From contig CANQWZ010000069.1 of NCBI GenBank assembly GCA_947627685.1, forward strand, positions 1 to 6,525: a stretch of 6,525 nt of DNA, written 5' to 3'. Source of the DNA: an uncultured Bacilli bacterium. Its GTDB lineage: Bacteria > Bacillota_I > Bacilli_A > ML615J-28 > CAG-313. Under the pieces are notes generated by a model. That model was not told where the DNA came from. It saw only the letters and a program-made list of their open reading frames with translations, and searched no databases. Positions 1 through 5,606 of this stretch are shown piece after piece; within the stretch, counting starts at the first letter, position 1; the number at the start of each line of letters is the position of its first letter. Both the position numbers and the translations under genes were made by a program.

Positions 1-1091
1 TAGTTAGTACTATTGTTGGTTTTATTTTTAATGCTCTATTATATTTTTTAACACCTTATATTTTAAAGTTAATGGGTACTAAACCTGATACTGATTTATT
101 TTATTATGCTAATTATTATGTTCGATATCGCTCTTTTGAGTTAGTAGCTTTATTTATTTTTTATGCCTTTCAAGCAACACGCCTTGCAACAGGTGATAGC
201 ATTACACCGGTTATCTTAAGTGCTTGTAGTATTATTATTAATATTATTTTAACTTATATATTTATTAATTTATTAAAGATGGATTTAAAAGGAGCCGTTC
301 TAGCGACTATCATTGCTAATGTGATTATCCTACCCATTTGCTTTATAATTATTAGAAAAAATAAACCAACTAACATTTTGAGATTACAATATCAAGCTTT
401 AAAACCGGACAAACTTTATATTAAGAAACTATTCTTAATTGGTTTGCCAGCTGCCTTATCACAAGTTTTTACATCTTTAGGTTTTTTATTTATTAATAGT
501 TTGGTATTAAATTTTGATAACTATATTATTAGAGCAATAGGTGTTGGTAATCGTATTAATGCTTTACTACTTTTTCCCGTTGCCGCAATCGGAAGTGCTC
601 TTACGACTTTCATAGGTCAAAATATCGGTGCCGGGCAAATTGCTAGAGCTAAAAAAAGCCTATGGATTGCCATGTTTATAACGATTGCTATTAGTTTAGT
701 TGCAAGTTTAACTTTATTATTAATTAGAAAGCCCCTTGTCAATCTTTTTATAAAAAAGAACCTGTTTGAAAAAGCCTTTGAAATGTGTGTATATTACTTA
801 ACTTTTTTAATAATTGTTTTACCACTCATGGGCGTTTATCAAATTTGGCTTTGTTGTTTTGAAGGCTGTGGTAGAACGGATTTAAGCTTTTACCTTGCTA
901 CAACTAGACTTTGGATATTACGATTACCGCTAATTTGGTTTTTAATGAAAGTCATTAATTTAGGGGTAGCAAGCATATGGTATAGCATGATAATTAGCAA
1001 TGTTGGTGTAGTTATTTTAGGAACTTTTTTATATCGTTTTATTGATTTTAAACCACATATTACTAAATTTAAACCCAAATTAACAACATAA
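1..1091 (+). CDS. MATE family multidrug/cation antiporter, 5'-truncated by the window
   Basis: The frame is open from base 3 and continues upstream, so the first ATG seen (72) is internal and not the start. About 362 residues are visible of a family usually near 450, so roughly the first 90-100 residues are missing. The protein is very hydrophobic, with about ten recognisable membrane segments of the family's twelve. Family-typical stretches include the GDSITPV turn (about 192-212), GVGNRINALLLFP (about 540-580), the GQNIGAGQ motif followed by ARAKK (615-655), and the CFEGCGRTD loop with a downstream RLP segment (855-930). MATE proteins sit in the cytoplasmic membrane and export drugs or cationic metabolites in exchange for Na+ or H+. 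The substrate cannot be read from sequence. The TAA stop lies 12 bases before trmL, whose ribosome binding site starts on its last base, so the two are probably co-transcribed. The family call is secure; the specific function is unknown. Confidence 0.93.
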   Translation, partial: VSTIVGFIFNALLYFLTPYILKLMGTKPDTDLFYYANYYVRYRSFELVALFIFYAFQATRLATGDSITPVILSACSIIINIILTYIFINLLKMDLKGAVLATIIANVIILPICFIIIRKNKPTNILRLQYQALKPDKLYIKKLFLIGLPAALSQVFTSLGFLFINSLVLNFDNYIIRAIGVGNRINALLLFPVAAIGSALTTFIGQNIGAGQIARAKKSLWIAMFITIAISLVASLTLLLIRKPLVNLFIKKNLFEKAFEMCVYYLTFLIIVLPLMGVYQIWLCCFEGCGRTDLSFYLATTRLWILRLPLIWFLMKVINLGVASIWYSMIISNVGVVILGTFLYRFIDFKPHITKFKPKLTT

Positions 1092-1103
1092 AAGGAGAAT
1101 AAG

Positions 1104-1622
1104 ATGTCAAAAAATAATATCGTTTTATATGAACCAGAAATACCACAAAATACGGGCAATATTATGCGTACATGCGCCGGAACAGATACTTTTTTACATT
1201 TAATAAAACCTCTAGGTTTTAAGGTTGATGATGCAAGCCTTAAAAGAGCTGCTGTCAATTATTTACCTAATGTTCATTTTAAGGTTTATGAAAATTGGGA
1301 AGATTTTCTTAGCCAAAATCATGGTAAGATGTATTTTCTAACAAGATATGGCATGCACACTCCACATGAATTAAAATTAGATGATCAAAATGAAACTTAT
1401 TATTTTATTATCGGTAAAGAATCAACGGGTATTCCTAAAAAAATTTTAAGAGAGCATCTTGATGATTGTATAAGATTACCAATTAATGATAAAATAAGAT
1501 CACTCAATATTAGTAATGTTGCAGCAATAGTTATATTTGAGGCTTTAAGACAACAAGATTATAATGACTTATCACGTTATGAACCCGAAACTTTAAAAGG
1601 AAAAGATTGGTTGTTAAAGTAA
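1104..1622 (+). CDS. trmL: tRNA (cytidine/uridine-34-2'-O)-methyltransferase TrmL (SPOUT family)
   Basis: This 172-residue protein matches the short, single-domain SPOUT methyltransferase TrmL (formerly YibK/CspR, usually about 155-170 residues). The family uses S-adenosylmethionine to methylate the 2'-OH of the wobble nucleotide 34 in certain leucine tRNAs. All three SPOUT motifs are visible. Motif 1 is YEPEIPQNTGNIMRTC at residues 9-24. Motif 2 is FIIGKESTGIP at 101-111. Motif 3 is RLPINDKIRSLNISNVAA at 124-141, followed by a helix with EALRQ. Motifs 2 and 3 form the deep trefoil knot that binds the cofactor, and these proteins normally act as homodimers in the cytoplasm. The start at 1104 has a strong site, AAAGGAGA at 1091-1098, six bases after GGAG. 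The C-terminal tail after about residue 152 is not obviously conserved. The gene lies between the MATE gene and a small ORF in the same direction. Methylation target specificity is taken from the family. Confidence 0.93.
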   Translation: MSKNNIVLYEPEIPQNTGNIMRTCAGTDTFLHLIKPLGFKVDDASLKRAAVNYLPNVHFKVYENWEDFLSQNHGKMYFLTRYGMHTPHELKLDDQNETYYFIIGKESTGIPKKILREHLDDCIRLPINDKIRSLNISNVAAIVIFEALRQQDYNDLSRYEPETLKGKDWLLK

Positions 1623-1671
1623 ATCATATAATCCCTAAATTTGCTCATCATATAACTGAGGAAGTGAATTC

Positions 1672-1824
1672 ATGAAACCAAAGATTAATAAACCTAAACA
1701 TGCTGTAACCGAAAACGATGAATATTTTTATCGGGATCAAGAAATGTATAGAGCCACCTTGGAACCTGATTTATTATTAGAACCTAATTCTAATCAAAAC
1801 CTTAATCAAAAAAAGCATAACTAA
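1672..1824 (+). CDS. Hypothetical 50-residue hydrophilic protein
   Basis: A short ORF runs from ATG at 1672 to TAA at 1822-1824, directly before the terminator. It is preceded by GAGG at 1658-1661 in a purine-rich stretch (to 1664), about ten bases upstream of the ATG, which is an acceptable ribosome binding site. The product starts MKPKINKPKHAVTEND and has a Lys/Pro-rich basic N-terminus, a central segment YFYRDQEMYRATLEPD, a run of three leucines and an Asn/Gln/Lys-rich tail. It has no membrane segment, signal peptide, cysteine or known domain that I can recognise. Its position 49 bases after trmL, in the same direction and ahead of a shared terminator, suggests translation from the same mRNA. 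I do not recognise a family. It could be a lineage-specific small protein or, less likely, a chance ORF; the ribosome binding site and lack of any other content in this stretch favour a real gene. Confidence 0.55.
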   Translation: MKPKINKPKHAVTENDEYFYRDQEMYRATLEPDLLLEPNSNQNLNQKKHN

Positions 1825-1830
1825 AAGGTT

Positions 1831-1880
1831 AAATCTATATCTTAAATTAGTATTTATTTATGATATAGATTTTTTGTTTT
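1831..1880 (+). terminator. Rho-independent terminator ending the MATE-trmL-small ORF unit
   Basis: Bases 1831-1841 (AAATCTATATC) pair perfectly with 1862-1872 (GATATAGATTT), giving 11 bp. After a single T-T mismatch (1842/1861), five more pairs form (1843-1847 with 1856-1860), leaving an eight-base loop. The descending arm runs into a T tract, six T at 1870-1875, then G and four T. The stem is AT-rich, as expected in this genome. It starts six bases after the stop of the 50-residue ORF and ends 21 bases before the -35 of the next unit. Confidence 0.85.
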
Positions 1881-1901
1881 ATAAAAGAAGATAACATTTA
1901 A

Positions 1902-1930
1902 TTGCCTTTTTTTAAAAAATATGTTATAAT
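1902..1930 (+). promoter_or_regulatory. Sigma-70/SigA-type promoter with extended -10 for the lipoprotein-nusB-xseAB-dxs operon
   Basis: The -35 element is TTGCCT (1902-1907; four of six match TTGACA) and the -10 is a perfect TATAAT (1925-1930). The spacer is exactly 17 bases and contains an AT-rich run. The TG at 1922-1923 gives an extended -10 (TGTTATAAT). Transcription should start near 1936-1938, only about 16 bases before the ATG at 1953. The position just after a terminator and before five closely packed genes makes it the likely main promoter of the operon. Confidence 0.85.
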
Positions 1931-1936
1931 CTTTCC

Positions 1937-1947
1937 AAAGGAGTGAT
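1937..1947 (+). promoter_or_regulatory. Strong ribosome binding site of the lipoprotein gene, at the predicted mRNA 5' end
   Basis: AAAGGAGTGAT lies nine bases upstream of ATG 1953 counting from GGAG, and is close to the perfect anti-Shine-Dalgarno complement. It fixes the start at 1953. Because the -10 ends at 1930, this site begins at or within one or two bases of the predicted transcription start, so the leader holds little besides the ribosome binding site. Confidence 0.8.
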
Positions 1948-1952
1948 AGAAG

Positions 1953-3524
1953 ATGAAAAAATTGCGTTTGTTATTAAGTATTTTTTCACTAGCCTTAATC
2001 TTTTTTTTAAGTTCATGTGTTAGGCCCCAAATAATTCCGGTAGGTAATAGACCTACTAAAAAATTTACGGTTGTTGATTATTTACAAGATGATGCTATTT
2101 TTGAGGCTAAAAGTGAATTAAAACTTTATGGTAATTCAGAGTTTGGCGTAGTAATTGTGGCAACCCTTTATGATAGTAAAGGTAATGTTATTGATCAAAA
2201 TTATGCTTATACTAGTGATAATAACGAGTGGCAATTATCACTTAAAGCTCCTGATGCCAGTATGAAAGTTTATACTTTGAAGATTGCTGACGCGGCGGAA
2301 ATCTTTCATGAAGTGTTTGTCAATATTAGATTTGGTGAAGTTTGGCTTTATCTTGGTGACAATCTTAATAATTTTTCCCTTGATGATTACACCAGTGATA
2401 CAAGTTTTGCAACGCATGAAGATGATGTCATCGACTATAATAAAATGTTTTATTATAATAATAAATGGGCTTTTGCCAGTCGTAACAAATCTAATATGGG
2501 TTATACCTTATTAGATAACATTGATAAAAATTTATCAAGCCATAATAAGAAACCTTTAGCCATCGTTTTTGCAAGTGAAGAACAAACGAATATTTATAAC
2601 TGGCTTAGTCGTGATTTGATTAGTTCACGTAAAGTTATTAAAGATTTTTTAATCGCAAACGATTTATATAAAGAAACTGATGAAGTATTATCAACTAATG
2701 ATATGGCATATTTATATGAAAAATATTTATTAACTTTAAGTGGTATGACATATACTAATGTAATAATCAATCAAGGACAATGGGATTTAGAAGCTAGTAA
2801 TGATGAGTCTTTGTATGTTGATAAGCCATTTAGCTATATTTATTCACAGATGCTCTATAATTTCTTTGATTTATTAGAAAATGAATTTACCATTAAAGAA
2901 AAAGTATTGGTATTACAAGAAAGTTCTGATTTTACTAGTAATAGTCATGTTTTAAGAGAAGTACAAGCAAGAATTTGTAATTATTTCAATCACTTTGTTA
3001 TCGTTCCTACTTATGATATTAATATTGTTGGGGATAATCAAATGAAAATAGTATCCAAAGATGACCTTGCTAGTCTTGATAATTTTGATGATTTAACGAT
3101 TATTGGTCTTGACTATGAAAAATTAGCCCAAAAGTTGTTATTGATGATTGAAGAAAATTATGAAGCGCCAACTTTAAGTAGTGTGGTAAAAGAATATGAT
3201 TCTACTAGTGATCAAGTAATAATGGTTAAGTTAATTTTTAGCAATATTAATAAATTTGACAAGATTGAAAAAATTAATGGCCTTAAATTTTATGATGAAG
3301 ATGGCAATTTACTTGATTTGGATTATACGATTGTTAATAATGAAATAATTATTAATTTAGAAGTTAAAACTGATGATATGATAGAGGCTTCATCTATTGA
3401 TAGCATGCCAAATAAATCATATTTTAAATTATCAAAAATTAGTTATGGGTATGATAGTTTTATTTATGATAATAATTTGTCAGCAAATAATATTGTTGCC
3501 ATTCCTTTTATTTATTTAATGTAG
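1953..3524 (+). CDS. Membrane-anchored lipoprotein, degenerate sialate O-acetylesterase-like (SASA/SGNH) pseudoenzyme
   Basis: The 523-residue product begins with a lipoprotein signal peptide (basic MKKLR, hydrophobic core 6-19) and lipobox L19-S-S-C22, so Cys22 should be lipidated and the rest displayed outside the membrane. The remainder follows the sialate O-acetylesterase layout: an N-terminal beta domain (about 38-125) leading to GEVWL (128-132), then a central alpha/beta region, then a C-terminal beta region (about 410-520) ending in a YGYDSFIYDNN...VAIPF pattern like the family's C-terminus. Catalytic blocks are altered. The family's GEVWLCSGQSNM is GEVWLYLGDNLN here, putting Asn137 where the nucleophilic Ser belongs. 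The WGGTPIEAW block reads SEEQTNIYNW (208-217). QGESN reads QGQWD (274-278). The Asp-x-His block near 382-385 has neither residue in my alignment. In known members this enzyme removes acetyl groups from sialic acid or other sugars; here hydrolysis seems lost. It heads the operon, 17 bases before nusB. The homology is by eye; a ligand is unknown. Confidence 0.72.
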   Translation: MKKLRLLLSIFSLALIFFLSSCVRPQIIPVGNRPTKKFTVVDYLQDDAIFEAKSELKLYGNSEFGVVIVATLYDSKGNVIDQNYAYTSDNNEWQLSLKAPDASMKVYTLKIADAAEIFHEVFVNIRFGEVWLYLGDNLNNFSLDDYTSDTSFATHEDDVIDYNKMFYYNNKWAFASRNKSNMGYTLLDNIDKNLSSHNKKPLAIVFASEEQTNIYNWLSRDLISSRKVIKDFLIANDLYKETDEVLSTNDMAYLYEKYLLTLSGMTYTNVIINQGQWDLEASNDESLYVDKPFSYIYSQMLYNFFDLLENEFTIKEKVLVLQESSDFTSNSHVLREVQARICNYFNHFVIVPTYDINIVGDNQMKIVSKDDLASLDNFDDLTIIGLDYEKLAQKLLLMIEENYEAPTLSSVVKEYDSTSDQVIMVKLIFSNINKFDKIEKINGLKFYDEDGNLLDLDYTIVNNEIIINLEVKTDDMIEASSIDSMPNKSYFKLSKISYGYDSFIYDNNLSANNIVAIPFIYLM

Positions 3525-3541
3525 AAAAAGCAGGTAGCAGT

Positions 3542-3982
3542 ATGAAAAGACATAATGGAAGAATTATGGCGGTTTTATCTTTATATAATGTTGATGTAAA
3601 TAGTGTTGATATTAGTAATCATGAAAACGCCTTATTAGTTTTTGAAGATATTAAAAATTTGGAAACGGAGTATGAATCTCAAGTAGAAATTGATTATACT
3701 TATGGTCAAAAACTGTTTTTAGGAGTTTTAGAAAAACTACTAGAAATTGACCAAATCATCATTTCCTCGCTTATTAATTATACTATTGACCGGTTATCTT
3801 ATGTTGACCGTGCCATTATAAGACTTGCTATATATGAAATGAAATATGAAAAATTACCAAAACAAGTCGTAATTAATGAAGCTTTACTTATTAGTAGAGA
3901 ATATAGTAATTTAGAAAATGATGCTCAAGTAAAGTTTAATAATCGTTTACTTGATAATGTTGCGAAGACCATTTATGAATAG
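3542..3982 (+). CDS. nusB: Transcription antitermination protein NusB
   Basis: The 146-residue length is typical of NusB, an all-helical RNA-binding protein. NusB pairs with NusE (ribosomal protein S10) and binds boxA RNA to promote antitermination in rRNA operons, with a further role in rRNA maturation. The most conserved block is clear: DRLSYVDRAIIRLAIYEM at residues 83-100, then KLPKQVVINEALLISREY at 104-121. The N-terminus has the expected basic start and AVLSLYNVD helix (10-18). The C-terminal block reads KFNNRLLDNVAK (131-142), where most members have KFVNGVLDKIAK, a modest divergence. The region between about residues 20 and 55 is not conserved to my eye. The start at 3542 has a weak AGG site (3532-3534) seven bases away. 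It lies 17 bases after the lipoprotein stop and overlaps xseA by eight bases, so it is within an operon. Confidence 0.93.
   Translation: MKRHNGRIMAVLSLYNVDVNSVDISNHENALLVFEDIKNLETEYESQVEIDYTYGQKLFLGVLEKLLEIDQIIISSLINYTIDRLSYVDRAIIRLAIYEMKYEKLPKQVVINEALLISREYSNLENDAQVKFNNRLLDNVAKTIYE
3975..3982 (+). other. nusB stop / xseA start overlap (translational coupling site)
   Basis: The bases ATGAATAG contain the xseA start (3975-3977) and the nusB stop TAG (3980-3982) in different frames. Only a weak purine run (GAAGA, 3964-3968) precedes the ATG, so xseA translation probably depends on ribosomes terminating at nusB. The overlap is seen directly; coupling is inferred. Confidence 0.75.
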
Positions 3983-5366
3983 TGAACAATATTTATCAGT
4001 TAGTGATATAAATCGATATATTAATTTTAAGTTTGAAGAAGATATTAATTTACAAGTTGTATATTTACAAGGGGAAATATCAAACTTTAAGTATTCAGGT
4101 AAGCATTGTTATTTCTCATTAAAAGATCCTTTTTCAGAAATATCAGCTATGTATTTTTATCCTAATAACTTAGATTTAAATTTTAAACCTCTTGATGGTA
4201 TGAAAGTACAAGTTGTTGGTAAAATTCAAGTTTATCAAAAAAAAGGTACCTATGCTATTATTGTCAAAAAAATGGTAGAAGCAGGTATTGGTCTTTTGTA
4301 TCAGCAATATCTTGAATTAAAAGATAAATTGGAAAAAGAAGGTTTATTTGATGAAAATAAGAAATTAGTACTTCCCGAATATCCTGAAAGGATTGCGGTA
4401 ATAACCGCATCAACGGGTGAGGCGATTAGGGATATTATTTCAACCTTTAATAGACGTTTTCCACTGGCTAAAATTAAGCTTTATCCGGCGCTTGTTCAAG
4501 GTGTAGATGCCCCTAAAGACTTAATTAGAGCCCTTAAAAAAGTTTATGCCGATAACGATAGTGATGTCATCATTATTGGTAGAGGTGGTGGAAGTTTTGA
4601 GGATTTAGCTTGTTTCAACGATGAAACGTTAGCTAGAACTTTATTTGCTTCGAAAATTCCAACTGTCAGTGCAGTTGGTCATGAGGGTGATTATACCATT
4701 TGTGACTTTGTTGCTTCGCACCGTGCACCAACGCCAACCGGTGCCGCAATGTTACTTAGTAAAGACAAGCACGATATTATTAATGCTTTAATCAGTTCCT
4801 CAAAGCGTCTCAAAAATGGCATTAAAACTTGCTTAACTAATAATTTTAATAATTTACAAAAATTAAATAAATCATATGGCCTTGCTAATTTTTTACAAAT
4901 CATTACCCTAAAAGAGAATAATTATCATCGATTAGATGAAAAATTAAAAAGTTTAAATCCTAAAGTAATGGCTGAAAATATTGGTAAGTCACTAAATGAA
5001 TTGCAGTTAAGAATGGTAAACGCTATGGAAAAAGGATATAATAACTTAAGTTATACTTATCAAAACTACCATAAGCGTCTTAGAAGTGAATTGATTATTG
5101 ATAAAATCAATCATTTAAATAAAGATGTTGATAAATATAATCAAAATTTATTAACCAATTATAAAATAATAACTAATAACCTTGATAATCTCTTACAAAG
5201 TTATCAAGATAAAATGATTATACTTAACCCCTTTAATTTAATGAAAAAAGGTTATAGTATTGTCTATAAAAGTGATACTATTATTACATCAGTTAAGAAA
5301 TTAGCTAAAAATGATACCATTACGATTAAAATGGCTGATGGTAGCATCGATGCTGTGATTAAATAG
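3975..5366 (+). CDS. xseA: Exodeoxyribonuclease VII large subunit XseA
   Basis: With XseB this forms exonuclease VII, which degrades single-stranded DNA from both ends to short acid-soluble oligonucleotides in repair and recombination. I chose ATG 3975 (463 residues) over the longer in-frame starts TTG 3951 and ATG 3957. It gives the usual N-terminus before YLSVSDINRYI, overlaps the nusB stop (ATGAATAG), and neither earlier codon has a ribosome binding site. The N-terminal OB-fold (about 5-100) contains QGEISNFKYSGKHCYFSLKD (32-51), which contacts single-stranded DNA. The catalytic domain shows TASTGEAIRDI (144-154), GRGGGSFEDLACFNDE (202-217) and SAVGHEGDYTICDFVASHRA followed by PTPTGAA (232-258). 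These match the conserved core, including the acidic and His residues linked to metal-dependent cleavage. Residues about 265-430 are a long Lys/Asn/Leu-rich helical stretch, as in the family, where XseB copies bind. The C-terminal GYSIVYKSDTIITS segment is also typical. Length is normal. Confidence 0.95.
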   Translation: MNSEQYLSVSDINRYINFKFEEDINLQVVYLQGEISNFKYSGKHCYFSLKDPFSEISAMYFYPNNLDLNFKPLDGMKVQVVGKIQVYQKKGTYAIIVKKMVEAGIGLLYQQYLELKDKLEKEGLFDENKKLVLPEYPERIAVITASTGEAIRDIISTFNRRFPLAKIKLYPALVQGVDAPKDLIRALKKVYADNDSDVIIIGRGGGSFEDLACFNDETLARTLFASKIPTVSAVGHEGDYTICDFVASHRAPTPTGAAMLLSKDKHDIINALISSSKRLKNGIKTCLTNNFNNLQKLNKSYGLANFLQIITLKENNYHRLDEKLKSLNPKVMAENIGKSLNELQLRMVNAMEKGYNNLSYTYQNYHKRLRSELIIDKINHLNKDVDKYNQNLLTNYKIITNNLDNLLQSYQDKMIILNPFNLMKKGYSIVYKSDTIITSVKKLAKNDTITIKMADGSIDAVIK

Positions 5367-5371
5367 GAGGA
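5364..5371 (+). promoter_or_regulatory. Ribosome binding site of xseB overlapping the xseA stop codon
   Basis: TAGGAGGA combines the xseA stop (TAG, 5364-5366) with a near-ideal AGGAGG sequence, six bases before ATG 5376. The contrast with the weak site of xseA suggests xseB is translated more strongly, which fits the excess of small subunits over the large one in exonuclease VII. The last point is inference. Confidence 0.75.
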
Positions 5372-5375
5372 AAAA

Positions 5376-5582
5376 ATGGAAAATAAAACCTTTGAACAAT
5401 TATTAAAGGAATTAGAAGCAATTGTTTCTAGTCTTGAAAGTGGTAATTTATCACTTGAGGAATCAGTTACTAAATATCAAGAAGGTATGGCTATTAGTTT
5501 AGAATGTAAAAAACGTTTAGATGAAGCCAAAGAAGTAGTAGTCAAAAAAGTAACTGATAGTGGTGAAGAAAATTTTAACTAA
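5376..5582 (+). CDS. xseB: Exodeoxyribonuclease VII small subunit XseB
   Basis: This 68-residue protein has the standard size and sequence of XseB. The family signature is present nearly complete: FEQLLKELEAIVSSLESGNL (residues 5-24), then SLEESVTKYQEGMAISLECK (25-44) and KRLDEAKE (45-52). It folds as a helical hairpin, and several copies bind the helical C-terminal region of one XseA, activating or restraining its nuclease activity in the cytoplasm. The gene sits nine bases after xseA, with its ribosome binding site partly within the xseA stop codon, so the two are translated from one mRNA. The tail after about residue 55 (VKKVTDSGEENFN) is short and acidic, as is common. The next gene, dxs, starts 24 bases downstream without an intervening terminator. 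Confidence 0.95.
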   Translation: MENKTFEQLLKELEAIVSSLESGNLSLEESVTKYQEGMAISLECKKRLDEAKEVVVKKVTDSGEENFN

Positions 5583-5606
5583 AAAAGTAGGGGTTAATTT
5601 AATAAT

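Noticed and set aside
72..74. ATG 72 as the true start of the MATE gene
   Set aside because: The frame is open upstream to base 3 with hydrophobic, family-consistent sequence, there is no ribosome binding site before 72, and the protein would lack its first helices.
890..1258. Reverse-strand ORF of 122 codons across the MATE-trmL junction
   Set aside because: It lies antisense to two genes with clear family motifs and spans their boundary; it has no recognisable domain and no context of its own.
1627..1632. TATAAT just after the trmL stop as a promoter for the 50-residue ORF
   Set aside because: There is no -35-like hexamer at a workable distance (the closest TTGTTA has only about a ten-base spacer) and no TG extension; such hexamers are frequent in AT-rich DNA.
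2284..2514. Forward ORF of 76 codons in another frame
   Set aside because: It sits wholly inside the lipoprotein gene, which has a signal peptide, promoter, ribosome binding site and family pattern; this ORF has none.
3475..3541. An internal promoter before nusB
   Set aside because: TATAAT-like words occur in the AT-rich end of the lipoprotein gene, but I found no -35/-10 pair with 16-18 base spacing better than background.
3951..3977. Longer xseA starts at TTG 3951 or ATG 3957
   Set aside because: Neither has a ribosome binding site, both extend further into nusB, and the family N-terminus fits ATG 3975.
4691..4903. Reverse-strand ORF of 70 codons
   Set aside because: It is antisense to the most conserved part of xseA (the RAPTP region), and its content is explained by that gene.
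5583..5606. A terminator between xseB and dxs
   Set aside because: The 24-base gap has no inverted repeat or T tract, only a weak AGGGG before dxs.
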